DNA of 16,708 bases from Clostridia bacterium. GTDB taxonomy: Bacteria; Bacillota; Clostridia; Oscillospirales; CAG-272. The DNA is taken from contig JAKSPR010000017.1 in the NCBI GenBank assembly GCA_024404655.1, forward strand, positions 1 to 16,708, given 5' to 3'. Shown piece after piece: positions 1 to 6,622 of this stretch. The stretch's first letter is position 1. Each line of letters starts with the position of its first letter. The notes under the pieces are model-generated. The model was given only the letters and a program-made list of their open reading frames with translations, ran no database searches and was not told the DNA's origin. The position numbers were made by a program, and so were the translations under genes.

Positions 1-1124
1 CATACTGCCATCCCTCCCTCCGCCTGCCTGTTTTCATAATACCGTACCGCCACCGCCGCCGCCATGGGACAGAGGAATAATCCGCTGATGCCGAACAGCT
101 TTGCACCGAGATACATGGAAAAGAGCGCAAGCAGCGGATGAATCCCGATGTGCCGTCCCACGATCCGCGGCTCTATGATCTGCCGTACAACGGAAATGAT
201 AACCCAAAGAAGTAATAATCCCGCCGCCCGGACCCCGTCTCCGTCAAGAAGCGCAAAGACCGCCCACGGAAGCAGGACCGTCCCTGTCCCCAGCACCGGC
301 AGAAGGTCGATCACCGCAATGATCGCCGCCGCTCCGAGCGCATAGGAAATGCCGAGCAGGATAAAACCGAGGTATAATTCCGCAAAGGTGATCAGAATGA
401 TAATTGCATAAGCCCGCCCGTATAAAAGCAGCGTTGCCGCAAGAGAACTTTTCAGACTGTCAAGCAGTCTGGACATCCGGTTCGGAAATCTTTTGACAAG
501 CCATACCCCGATTTTCTGCCAGTCCGCCGTCAGATAGACCGCCGCGATCAGCCATACCGCCAGAAACAGAAAGATCTGCGGAAATGCCGCAATGAAGGTC
601 CCGAACAGCGAAGGAAGCTTTGCCGTCATTTTGGAGGCAGCATCCCCCAGCATCCCAATGAGCAGATCATCCGCAGATTCCAGCGCATGAAAGAGGATCC
701 CCTCACCATCCCCATTCTCAAATCCCGGAAGAGAGGTCACAAAACCCTGAAAATCCCATAGCATCCCATCCAGCCGCTGACTGATGACCCCGATGTTGTC
801 CCCAAGATACGCAAAGAAGCTTCGTCCCTCTGTAATCAGACTGTTTCCCAGCATGCAGAGAAGGGCAATCAGCCCTCCTGCGCTGACAAGGACCAGAAAC
901 ACAGCCCAGATCCCCCGCATCCGGCCCCGCCGCCGCGTCAGCCTGTCAAGCCGGTCGAGGGGTTTCTGTAAGGCCATGGCCAGCAGCGCTGCCAGCAGAA
1001 AGGGCAGAACCGGCTTCCATAACCACCGGAAAAACAGATATGTTCCGAAAAACAAAAGTATCCCCAGCAGCAGAAGATATAAGACCCGCTGCCATCCGCG
1101 CTCCGGCATGTCGAAAATTCCCAT
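1..1124 (-). CDS. YtvI-like AI-2E family transporter (3' end beyond window)
   Basis: An integral membrane protein of the AI-2E exporter / PF01594 family, most like the sporulation membrane protein YtvI. In the window 374 codons are open with no stop, and the frame runs off the left edge. Family members are about 340-380 residues, so only a few residues should be missing. The N-terminus reads MGIFDMPERGWQR, followed by a hydrophobic hairpin (LYLLLLGILLFFGTYLFF, then LPFLLAALLAM), a soluble middle part, and several C-terminal membrane segments. The end carries the family signature GIHPLLALFSMYLGAKLFGI and then GLFLCPM. The start at 1124 is chosen because GGAGCGGGGA lies just ahead of it; an in-frame ATG at 1145 has no good ribosome site. 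It follows the MBL gene by 96 bp in the same direction. YtvI is known as a sporulation gene in Bacillus; the transported substrate is unknown. Function is by family resemblance only. Confidence 0.82.
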   Translation of the reverse strand, partial: MGIFDMPERGWQRVLYLLLLGILLFFGTYLFFRWLWKPVLPFLLAALLAMALQKPLDRLDRLTRRRGRMRGIWAVFLVLVSAGGLIALLCMLGNSLITEGRSFFAYLGDNIGVISQRLDGMLWDFQGFVTSLPGFENGDGEGILFHALESADDLLIGMLGDAASKMTAKLPSLFGTFIAAFPQIFLFLAVWLIAAVYLTADWQKIGVWLVKRFPNRMSRLLDSLKSSLAATLLLYGRAYAIIILITFAELYLGFILLGISYALGAAAIIAVIDLLPVLGTGTVLLPWAVFALLDGDGVRAAGLLLLWVIISVVRQIIEPRIVGRHIGIHPLLALFSMYLGAKLFGISGLFLCPMAAAVAVRYYENRQAEGGMAV

Positions 1125-1131
1125 AAAAATT

Positions 1132-1183
1132 CCCCGCTCCGTCATTTTGAAATTCTTTTCAGAATTCAGTATACGGTGCGGGG
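1132..1183 (-). promoter_or_regulatory. Candidate leader stem-loop covering the ytvI-like Shine-Dalgarno site
   Basis: On the - strand, CCCCGC (1183-1178) is perfectly repeated in inverse as GCGGGG (1137-1132). The second arm is the purine-rich ribosome-binding stretch 8 bases before the ATG at 1124. A smaller stem (GAATTC, loop TGAAAA, GAATTT) sits inside. If the outer arms pair, the ribosome site would be masked. The loop is long and the arms only 6 bp, so this may be chance. Confidence 0.25.
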
Positions 1184-1220
1184 AAGTGTTTTTATGCGCT
1201 GTCCGGCGGGCTTTTGAGCA

Positions 1221-2006
1221 TCAGATTTCGATTGTCAGATTATCATAGGCCGGAATGATGTGGTCCATGGCGAACCGTGCGGCAAGAAGCTCGCGGTTTG
1301 TGTGCAGCGTGCGGGCCATGTGGTTGACATAGATCACCCCGCCCTCTTTCAGCACATGATGGGAGCCGACCAGAGATTTCACCAGTTCTTCCACCATGCG
1401 GATGTTGTTGTGCTCAAAGACACGGAAGTCATTTTCCAGATCACCGACGGTGCAGTCAAAGATCATCGCATCGAATTTCACATGCCGCATGAAGTGATAG
1501 GCACCGTTGAGCAGCCACGCACCGTCACAGCCCCAGAAGAATGTTTTGTCCGTGTCCGTATCGGTGATGACATAGTGGACGGGCTGTTCCTCTTTGTCGG
1601 CGGTGGAGTGGTTTGCCGGCAGCGCCGTCACGGAATAGTGACCGAAGGAAAAGGTTGCGTAAAGTGGGATGGGAGCAAAGTGCAGGTTTTCAGTCTCGGA
1701 CAGATACTTTTCGACCGTAGGATAAGCATGCACCGTAACCGGTCCGTTCGCTTCCTTTGCCAGACGAGAAATTGCATCGGCATTGAAATGGTCGTCATGA
1801 GAATGGGTAACGAGAATGTCCTTTACCCCCCTGTAAAGACCGGAGTAACCGAAGGTGGAGGCAAATTCGTATACGCAGGGTCCGCAGTCGATCATCAGAT
1901 CGTCACAGACCTTCGCCGCTGTCAGACGGCGGAATTCGGGATCAGCGCTTGCCGCTTTCGGGTCCCAGTCAGCGGCACCCGTGCCGAGGAAATGAATGGT
2001 TGTCAT
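1221..2006 (-). CDS. MBL-fold metal-dependent hydrolase, PhnP-like
   Basis: A cytoplasmic metallo-beta-lactamase-fold hydrolase of 261 residues. The metal-binding motif HSHDDH is at residues 68-73. Likely further ligands are H133 (in LPANHS), D160 (in WGCDGAW) and H228 or H234 near the end. The N-terminus (IHFLGTGAADWDP) and the order of motifs resemble PhnP, a phosphoribosyl cyclic phosphodiesterase, and related enzymes, but the substrate cannot be read from the sequence. The ATG at 2006 has GAAGGA upstream at normal spacing. The gene starts 35 bp after the SDR stop with no terminator between, so it is the third gene of the SGNH-SDR-MBL operon. The fold assignment is firm; the PhnP-like label is inference from motif layout. 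Lactonase or nuclease-like activity is equally open. Confidence 0.85.
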   Translation of the reverse strand: MTTIHFLGTGAADWDPKAASADPEFRRLTAAKVCDDLMIDCGPCVYEFASTFGYSGLYRGVKDILVTHSHDDHFNADAISRLAKEANGPVTVHAYPTVEKYLSETENLHFAPIPLYATFSFGHYSVTALPANHSTADKEEQPVHYVITDTDTDKTFFWGCDGAWLLNGAYHFMRHVKFDAMIFDCTVGDLENDFRVFEHNNIRMVEELVKSLVGSHHVLKEGGVIYVNHMARTLHTNRELLAARFAMDHIIPAYDNLTIEI

Positions 2007-2041
2007 CGTGAATCATCCTTCTTTTTGAAAATTGTCATGTT

Positions 2042-2788
2042 TCAGGTAATAAAGCCTCCGTTTGTGCCGAGGACCTGTCCCGTAATGAATGAAGCATCAT
2101 CGGAAGCAAGAAACGCAGCCGCAGCCGCCACATCTTCCGGCGTTCCCAATCGTCCGGCAGGCGTTTCTTCTGCCAGTTCTTTCAGCGTTTCTTCATCGTA
2201 GCAGTTCAGCATATCGGTCCTGATCACGCCTGGCGCAATGGCGTTGACTGTCACCCCGGAGGGCGCAAGCTCCAGCGCAAGCCCTTTGGTAAAGCCGATC
2301 ACAGCTGCTTTGGATGCAGAATAGAGCACTTCACAGGAAGCTCCCGTCACACCCCACATGGAGGAAATGTTGATGATACGCCCAAAGCGGTTTCGCACCA
2401 TGCTGTCGTAAACCGCCCGGCAGGTAAGAAATGTCCCCCGGACGTTCACACCGAAGATGCGGTCAAAGTCCTCCGCTTTTGCATCCGCAAGCACCCCGGC
2501 CTGCGCAATGCCGGCGTTGTTGATAAGTATATCCGGCAGACGGTAAAAGACTGCCTCCACACGGGAAAACAGTGCTTTGACGTCTTCTTCCACGGATACA
2601 TCGGCACAGAACGCGGCGCAGGTGACACCGCCCGCCGAAAGCTCTCCCGCGATCCGCTCCGCATCACCCAGACGATGATGACAGACAAGAGCCACATCCA
2701 TACCGTTCCCTGCCAGCCGTCTTGCAATGGCTTCTCCGATTCCACGGGATGCTCCGGTCACAAGGGCTAATTTCCGTCCGTTCATCAT
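2042..2788 (-). CDS. SDR family oxidoreductase (FabG-like)
   Basis: A classical short-chain dehydrogenase/reductase of 248 residues, soluble and NAD(P)-dependent. The cofactor loop TGASRGIG is at residues 11-18, NNAG at 90-93, and the catalytic set is N115, S143, Y156 and K160 (YSASK). PGVIRTDM follows, and the C-terminus GTNGGFIT is FabG-like. All family motifs are intact. No fatty-acid synthesis genes are nearby, so a role as the housekeeping 3-oxoacyl-ACP reductase is doubtful; a sugar or hydroxy-acid dehydrogenase co-transcribed with a hydrolase is as likely. The start codon overlaps the TGA of the upstream SGNH gene (ATGA, 2785-2788), which suggests translational coupling; the second ATG (2785) could also serve as start. 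No ribosome site stronger than the coupled context is seen. Confidence 0.88.
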   Translation of the reverse strand: MMNGRKLALVTGASRGIGEAIARRLAGNGMDVALVCHHRLGDAERIAGELSAGGVTCAAFCADVSVEEDVKALFSRVEAVFYRLPDILINNAGIAQAGVLADAKAEDFDRIFGVNVRGTFLTCRAVYDSMVRNRFGRIINISSMWGVTGASCEVLYSASKAAVIGFTKGLALELAPSGVTVNAIAPGVIRTDMLNCYDEETLKELAEETPAGRLGTPEDVAAAAAFLASDDASFITGQVLGTNGGFIT

Positions 2789-3867
2789 GCCAGTACGGAG
2801 AGGATGACCTGCGTGTAGATGCGCGCAAGGAAATCGTTGGGATGATTGATGTTGTTGCCGGTCATATCATAAAAATGCTTCTTTGCGAGCAGCGCTTTGT
2901 GCATGGAGGTCACAGGGACCAGTTGAGCGCGTGCGCCGTAATCCCGGCAGATTTCCGCAAACAGCGGCTCGTGTTCCTCATGGTTGCCCACAAAGGTGGA
3001 TGCCAGAGGATTGGGCAGGGTGGTGGAGCAGATGAGAAATTCGCAGTCGGGATTGATCGCAAGAGTTTGTTCCATCATGGTGCGGATGTTTGCCGCAACG
3101 ACCTTTGCGTCAATTTTTCCGGAGGCATCGTTCATGCCGAAGCCGATGAACATGACGTCGGGACGTTCACCCGCAAAATCCTTTGGCAGCTGCTCACAGC
3201 CCCAGCCGGAGACCGTCCCGCCGACCGCATGGTTGACATAGCGGATTTCGGAACCGTATTTTGCTTCCAGCGCAAGTACGGTCATCTGGGGGAACATGGG
3301 CGTGTATGGCGGAACATGGATGCCGGGATTGCCGCTGGAATTGGCACCCGTTGTGATGGAGTCGCCGAACCAGCAGAAGGAAACAGGCTTTCCATCAGCA
3401 AGCAGTTTTTTGACACGAGGGAGTTTTCCTGCGTCTCCCTTGGGAATAAAGCCGTCCCATGCGTCCTTGTGACGGTAGGTCACACAGTATTCCTGCCCGT
3501 GGAAGAAGCTGCCTTCCCGGAATAGGAGGAATCCACCGCCCTCGCAGAGAAAATGCGGCTGCGGTAAAGATTCGTCAAACAGCTGATAGTCATCCCATCC
3601 AAGACGTGCAATCGCGGAATCAGCGGGAATGACCAGTGCACCCCCTTCAAGCAGATAGTCTTTCCCGGCTTCAAAGGTCTTCTCTCTGCGCATGTCGGTC
3701 ACAGAGAGAATTTCTTCTGCATGGTATAACAGCGGGATCCGGAGCGCAGCGGCTTTGTCAGCACCTTTTCCCGCCAGCGGCAGAAAGCTCTCTTCATAAA
3801 CAGTATCACCGGACCAGACAGGCGCGATCAGCTGTGCAAGGTCTTTGGGTGCAGTATGATTCATCAT
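2785..3867 (-). CDS. SGNH/GDSL-family hydrolase
   Basis: An esterase/lipase-type hydrolase of 360 residues from the chosen start. The first 150 residues or so form a non-catalytic region, probably a beta-sandwich. The SGNH core follows: block I FGDSITTGA with the nucleophile S170, block II around NHAVGGT (G217), block III GFGMND with N246, and block V ending in H342. The usual DxxH of block V reads NINH here, so the third triad residue is Asn. There is no signal peptide, so it should act in the cytoplasm, perhaps deacylating an imported sugar or glycolipid; that is inference. The ATG at 3867 is chosen over the longer frame to 3915 because AAAGGAAC sits at good distance ahead of it. First gene of a three-gene operon, overlapping the SDR gene by 4 bp. 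Confidence 0.85.
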   Translation of the reverse strand: MMNHTAPKDLAQLIAPVWSGDTVYEESFLPLAGKGADKAAALRIPLLYHAEEILSVTDMRREKTFEAGKDYLLEGGALVIPADSAIARLGWDDYQLFDESLPQPHFLCEGGGFLLFREGSFFHGQEYCVTYRHKDAWDGFIPKGDAGKLPRVKKLLADGKPVSFCWFGDSITTGANSSGNPGIHVPPYTPMFPQMTVLALEAKYGSEIRYVNHAVGGTVSGWGCEQLPKDFAGERPDVMFIGFGMNDASGKIDAKVVAANIRTMMEQTLAINPDCEFLICSTTLPNPLASTFVGNHEEHEPLFAEICRDYGARAQLVPVTSMHKALLAKKHFYDMTGNNINHPNDFLARIYTQVILSVLA

Positions 3868-3930
3868 AGCGGTTGTTCCTTTCTTGTTCTGTCTGCGCCC
3901 CTTGGCGGAACGCAATGAATTCCATTAACA

Positions 3931-3960
3931 GTATGATACCTTCAAATGCCGGAAAAAGCA
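3931..3960 (+). promoter_or_regulatory. Candidate sigma-F promoter for spoIIR
   Basis: GTATG (3931-3935) and GGAAAAAGCA (3951-3960) are 15 bp apart. This fits the forespore sigma-F pattern (GYRTA, 15 bp, GGnrAnAnTw) with one mismatch in each box. SpoIIR is known to be sigma-F controlled in Bacillus. The site overlaps the opposite-strand sigma-A promoter almost exactly, and the leader would be about 85 bases. The boxes carry little information, so chance is a real possibility. Confidence 0.3.
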
Positions 3961-3961
3961 A
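3933..3961 (-). promoter_or_regulatory. Sigma-A type promoter of the SGNH-SDR-MBL operon
   Basis: On the - strand TTGCTT (3961-3956) and TATCAT (3938-3933) are separated by exactly 17 bp. The -10 box matches 5 of 6 consensus bases and the -35 box 3 of 6. Start of transcription would fall near 3926, giving a leader of about 60 bases before the ATG at 3867. Confidence 0.55.
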
Positions 3962-3995
3962 GCCTTTTTTGAAAAATTTTCCGAAAAACAGAATA

Positions 3996-4015
3996 ATGGG
4001 CCCAAAAGAGCCCAT
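3996..4015 (+). repeat. Short inverted repeat in the spoIIR leader
   Basis: ATGGGC (3996-4001) is perfectly inverted at 4010-4015 (GCCCAT), with an 8-base loop; with one mismatch the stem extends to 9 bp. There is no following T-run, so it is unlikely to be a terminator. It lies 37 bases before the spoIIR ATG and could be a leader hairpin or a protein site. Confidence 0.4.
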
Positions 4016-4051
4016 AATCCGGGTATCACCAATGAAAAAAGGAGAATCGAC

Positions 4052-4777
4052 ATGCCGAAATCCGGAACATCGTATCTATTAAGACTGCTTCTTTGCCTGT
4101 GCAGCTGTTTTCTGCTCTGCATATCTGCTCTGTCCACGCTGCCCCGGAATGGTGAAGAGCAGATGGCAGAACGTTTTATCCGTCTCCACGTACTTGCCAA
4201 TTCCGACGACGAAGGTGATCAGATGCTCAAACTGCAGGTCCGTGACGCGATTCTGCAAAAACTCGGTCCGGATCCCCTTGTCTCCACCATGGATGAGGCA
4301 AAACAGGAACTCCTTACCCGTCTGCCCGAACTGACAAAAACAGCGGAAGACACCATCCGCTCCGCCGGATATTCCTACCCCTGTACTCTCACCCTGACCA
4401 AAGAGCATTATCCCGCTAGAACTTATGAGAATATCACGCTTCCCGCCGGAGAGTACCATTCTCTCCGGGTGCTGATCGGGGCAGCAGAGGGCCATAACTG
4501 GTGGTGCGTTCTGTTCCCGCCGCTGTGCCTCTCTCTGGCGACGGAGACCATAGAAGAAAAAGATTCCCCTGCTGTCAGACAGGTATCTGCCGCCGATACG
4601 AAAGACACCGCGCTCCCCGATACCGGGGAACAGCTTCTGTCCGCAGGTTTTACACCGGAGGAAGTACGCATACTGTCAGAGGGGAATACGAAAAAGGTCA
4701 TTGTGAAATTCCGGATTGTCGAATGGCTCCGCGCTTGGATTCGCGGAATGTCCGCAAATCTGATCACTGAGCGCTGA
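4052..4777 (+). CDS. spoIIR: Stage II sporulation protein R
   Basis: SpoIIR is the forespore-made, exported signal that triggers SpoIIGA to process pro-sigma-E in the mother cell. The product has 241 residues; Bacillus SpoIIR is slightly shorter. Residues 8-28 form a hydrophobic signal/membrane segment. The family motifs are clear: RFIRLHVLANSDDEGDQ (41-57) followed by LKLQVRDAIL, then LPAGEYHSLRVLIG (130-143) and NWWCVLFPPLC (149-159). The C-terminal 60 residues are less conserved. The start at 4052 has AAAGGAG seven bases upstream. It is the only + strand gene here, divergent from the SGNH operon and convergent with mreB, whose stop is 10 bp away. Its presence marks the organism as an endospore former. 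Confidence 0.95.
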   Translation: MPKSGTSYLLRLLLCLCSCFLLCISALSTLPRNGEEQMAERFIRLHVLANSDDEGDQMLKLQVRDAILQKLGPDPLVSTMDEAKQELLTRLPELTKTAEDTIRSAGYSYPCTLTLTKEHYPARTYENITLPAGEYHSLRVLIGAAEGHNWWCVLFPPLCLSLATETIEEKDSPAVRQVSAADTKDTALPDTGEQLLSAGFTPEEVRILSEGNTKKVIVKFRIVEWLRAWIRGMSANLITER

Positions 4778-4787
4778 TATAGTCCCA

Positions 4788-5813
4788 TCAGGCATTCCGG
4801 CGTCTGCTGCGGCCGGCCACGTTCTGGGTGCCGTCCTGCATCTCACTGATGTGCTCCAGCGCCAGTCCCGTGCCGTTCGCAACACATCGGACGGGATTTT
4901 CGGCGATGCGGCAGGTAAGCCCCGTAGCCTTTGCCATCCGCTTGTCCATACCGGAGAGCAGCGCTCCGCCGCCGGTGAGAATAATGCCGGAGGCAGCAAT
5001 ATCGGAAAGCAGCTCCGTGGGTATTTTTTCAACGACCCGGCAGACCGTGTCCATGATCTGCTGGGCGGGTTCTTCCACGGCTTCCATGATCTCTCTGTTC
5101 GTTACGACGATCTTTTTCGGAAGTCCTTCGATCAGACACCGGCCTTTGACTTCCATGGACTTTTCGCTGTCCCCGGCCCAGACGGTACCGATCTTCATTT
5201 TGATCTCTTCCGCCATACGGTCGCCGATGAACAGATTGTGCTTTCTGCGCATATAACGGATGATCGCATCGTCAAACTTGTCCCCGGCACACTTGATGGA
5301 ATCGGAAACCACGATACCGCCCATGGAGATGACAGCCACATCGGTGGTTCCGCCGCCGATGTCCACGACCATGCTGCCGCGGGGAGCATCAATGTCAATC
5401 CCCGCACCCATGGCAGCCGCAACAGGCTCTTCGATCAGAAATGTCTTTGACGCACCAGCCTGCGTTGCCGCAGCGACCAGAGCACGTTCTGCCACGTCCG
5501 TGATGCCGCTGGGTACACAGATAACCATGCGGGGACGATAGGCCATGGAACCCAATGCCCGCCGCAGACACCACTGCAAAAGGCACAGCGTCATGTCATA
5601 GTGACTGATGACACCATCCCGCATGGGACGAATGGTCGTGATATGGGGAGGCGTTCTGCCGATCATCGCTTCCGCTTCCCGCCCGATTTTCTTGATCTGA
5701 CCCGTTTCGCAGTCGCAGGCAACGACAGACGGCTCTTCCAGAACGATTTTCTTCCCTTTTACATAGATGAGGACCGAAGAGGTCCCAAGATCAATACCGA
5801 TATCTCTTGCCAT
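4788..5813 (-). CDS. mreB: MreB/Mbl-family actin-like rod-shape protein
   Basis: A bacterial actin homologue of 341 residues that polymerises under the membrane and guides cell-wall synthesis. The nucleotide-binding elements are intact: phosphate-1 GIDLGTSS (6-13), connect-1 region PSGITDVAERAL (101-112) with IEEPVAAAMGAG, phosphate-2 DIGGGTTD (151-158), and adenosine motif GIILTGGGALLSG (276-288). Whether it is MreB, Mbl or MreBH cannot be settled here; no mreC or mreD is present. The ATG at 5813 directly before ARDIGIDLG is chosen, with AAAGGA upstream; a longer open frame to 5921 overlaps comF and lacks homology. The comF stop is 41 bp upstream without a terminator, so mreB is probably the last gene of the metK cluster. 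It converges on spoIIR. The C-terminus ends in an RSRRRNA basic tail. Confidence 0.92.
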   Translation of the reverse strand: MARDIGIDLGTSSVLIYVKGKKIVLEEPSVVACDCETGQIKKIGREAEAMIGRTPPHITTIRPMRDGVISHYDMTLCLLQWCLRRALGSMAYRPRMVICVPSGITDVAERALVAAATQAGASKTFLIEEPVAAAMGAGIDIDAPRGSMVVDIGGGTTDVAVISMGGIVVSDSIKCAGDKFDDAIIRYMRRKHNLFIGDRMAEEIKMKIGTVWAGDSEKSMEVKGRCLIEGLPKKIVVTNREIMEAVEEPAQQIMDTVCRVVEKIPTELLSDIAASGIILTGGGALLSGMDKRMAKATGLTCRIAENPVRCVANGTGLALEHISEMQDGTQNVAGRSRRRNA

Positions 5814-5854
5814 AGAAAGATTTCCTTTCCGCAAAACGCATTTGCCCGAAGTGT

Positions 5855-6622
5855 TTATATTCTCTGCTGACCCTTGTCCGGCTGCAGAAGGGTTTTGGCG
5901 GCTGTGACGCAGACCACACATTCCGCCCCCGTCCCTTTTAACAGTGCTGTGCAGCTATGCAGCGTCGCACCCGTGGTGATAACGTCATCCACGAGGAAAA
6001 CCGCTTTGCCGACGGGAGCAGCAGTCTTTGGATTCCATGAATAACTGCTTTGTGCATTCTCACGCCGCCCGGCAGCAGTCAGTTCTTTCTGCGCAGCAGT
6101 TTTCTCCGCATGGATAAAGAACGGCATACAGGGAATCCCAAGAAGATGCGAGATGCGCCGTGAAAGCGTTTCGCTCTGATCGGTGCCCTGTTCGTTTTCG
6201 TGTTCCGGTGAGCGGGGAGGGTACGTGATGATCCAACGGTCCCGCAGCACACCATGCTCCTTGATCGCCGCATCACCGAGCAGCGCCATCTGATTTGCAA
6301 GAAACGCCGCCGTGTCCCGATCAGGACGCTTTTTCATGCGGAACAACATCCCCCGCAAAACCGGTGTGCGGTAGGGAACCAGATGATAATAACCGTCCGC
6401 CGGAGAAGATGACGGCACGGATGCCCCGCACCGGCATTCCATCCCAACCTTTCCGCAGACAGGACAGGGAACAGAAAGCGCTTCCATCCATTGCACAAGA
6501 CAGGAGGGACACAGAAAACGGTTGGCGGAAAGCGTTTCATGAATCTCCCCGCAGCCTACACAGCGCCGCGGATAAAAGAGATGCACCCCTGCATCAAAAA
6601 GAGCGTCAAAATTCAGCTTCAT
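5855..6622 (-). CDS. comF: ComF family phosphoribosyltransferase-like protein
   Basis: A ComF/GntX-type protein of 255 residues. In competent bacteria ComF helps DNA uptake and recombination in the cytoplasm. The N-terminal zinc-finger part has C21/C24 and C38/C41, followed by a second cluster C53/C56/C63/C65. The C-terminal phosphoribosyltransferase-type domain carries the PRPP loop VFLVDDVITTGAT (208-220), including D212 and D213. All expected Cys and Asp residues are present. The start overlaps the recD2 stop (ATGA, 6619-6622), indicating translational coupling. Pairing with a RecD2 helicase fits a role in DNA processing. A competence role in this organism is inference; other com genes are not in the window. 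Confidence 0.9.
   Translation of the reverse strand: MKLNFDALFDAGVHLFYPRRCVGCGEIHETLSANRFLCPSCLVQWMEALSVPCPVCGKVGMECRCGASVPSSSPADGYYHLVPYRTPVLRGMLFRMKKRPDRDTAAFLANQMALLGDAAIKEHGVLRDRWIITYPPRSPEHENEQGTDQSETLSRRISHLLGIPCMPFFIHAEKTAAQKELTAAGRRENAQSSYSWNPKTAAPVGKAVFLVDDVITTGATLHSCTALLKGTGAECVVCVTAAKTLLQPDKGQQRI

Noticed and set aside
1150..1205. Sigma-E-like promoter (GCATA ... CGTATACT) for the ytvI-like gene
   Set aside because: The -10 box matches only about 5 of 8 positions and the spacing is one base off; too weak to call.
148..1248. Small + strand open frames over the ytvI-like region
   Set aside because: Arg/Pro/Ser-rich translations antisense to a membrane protein with the family signature; no start signals.
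1260..2201. A 313-residue + strand open frame opposite the MBL and SDR genes
   Set aside because: Both opposite genes have full catalytic motifs; the + frame crosses the gap between them and looks like a shadow.
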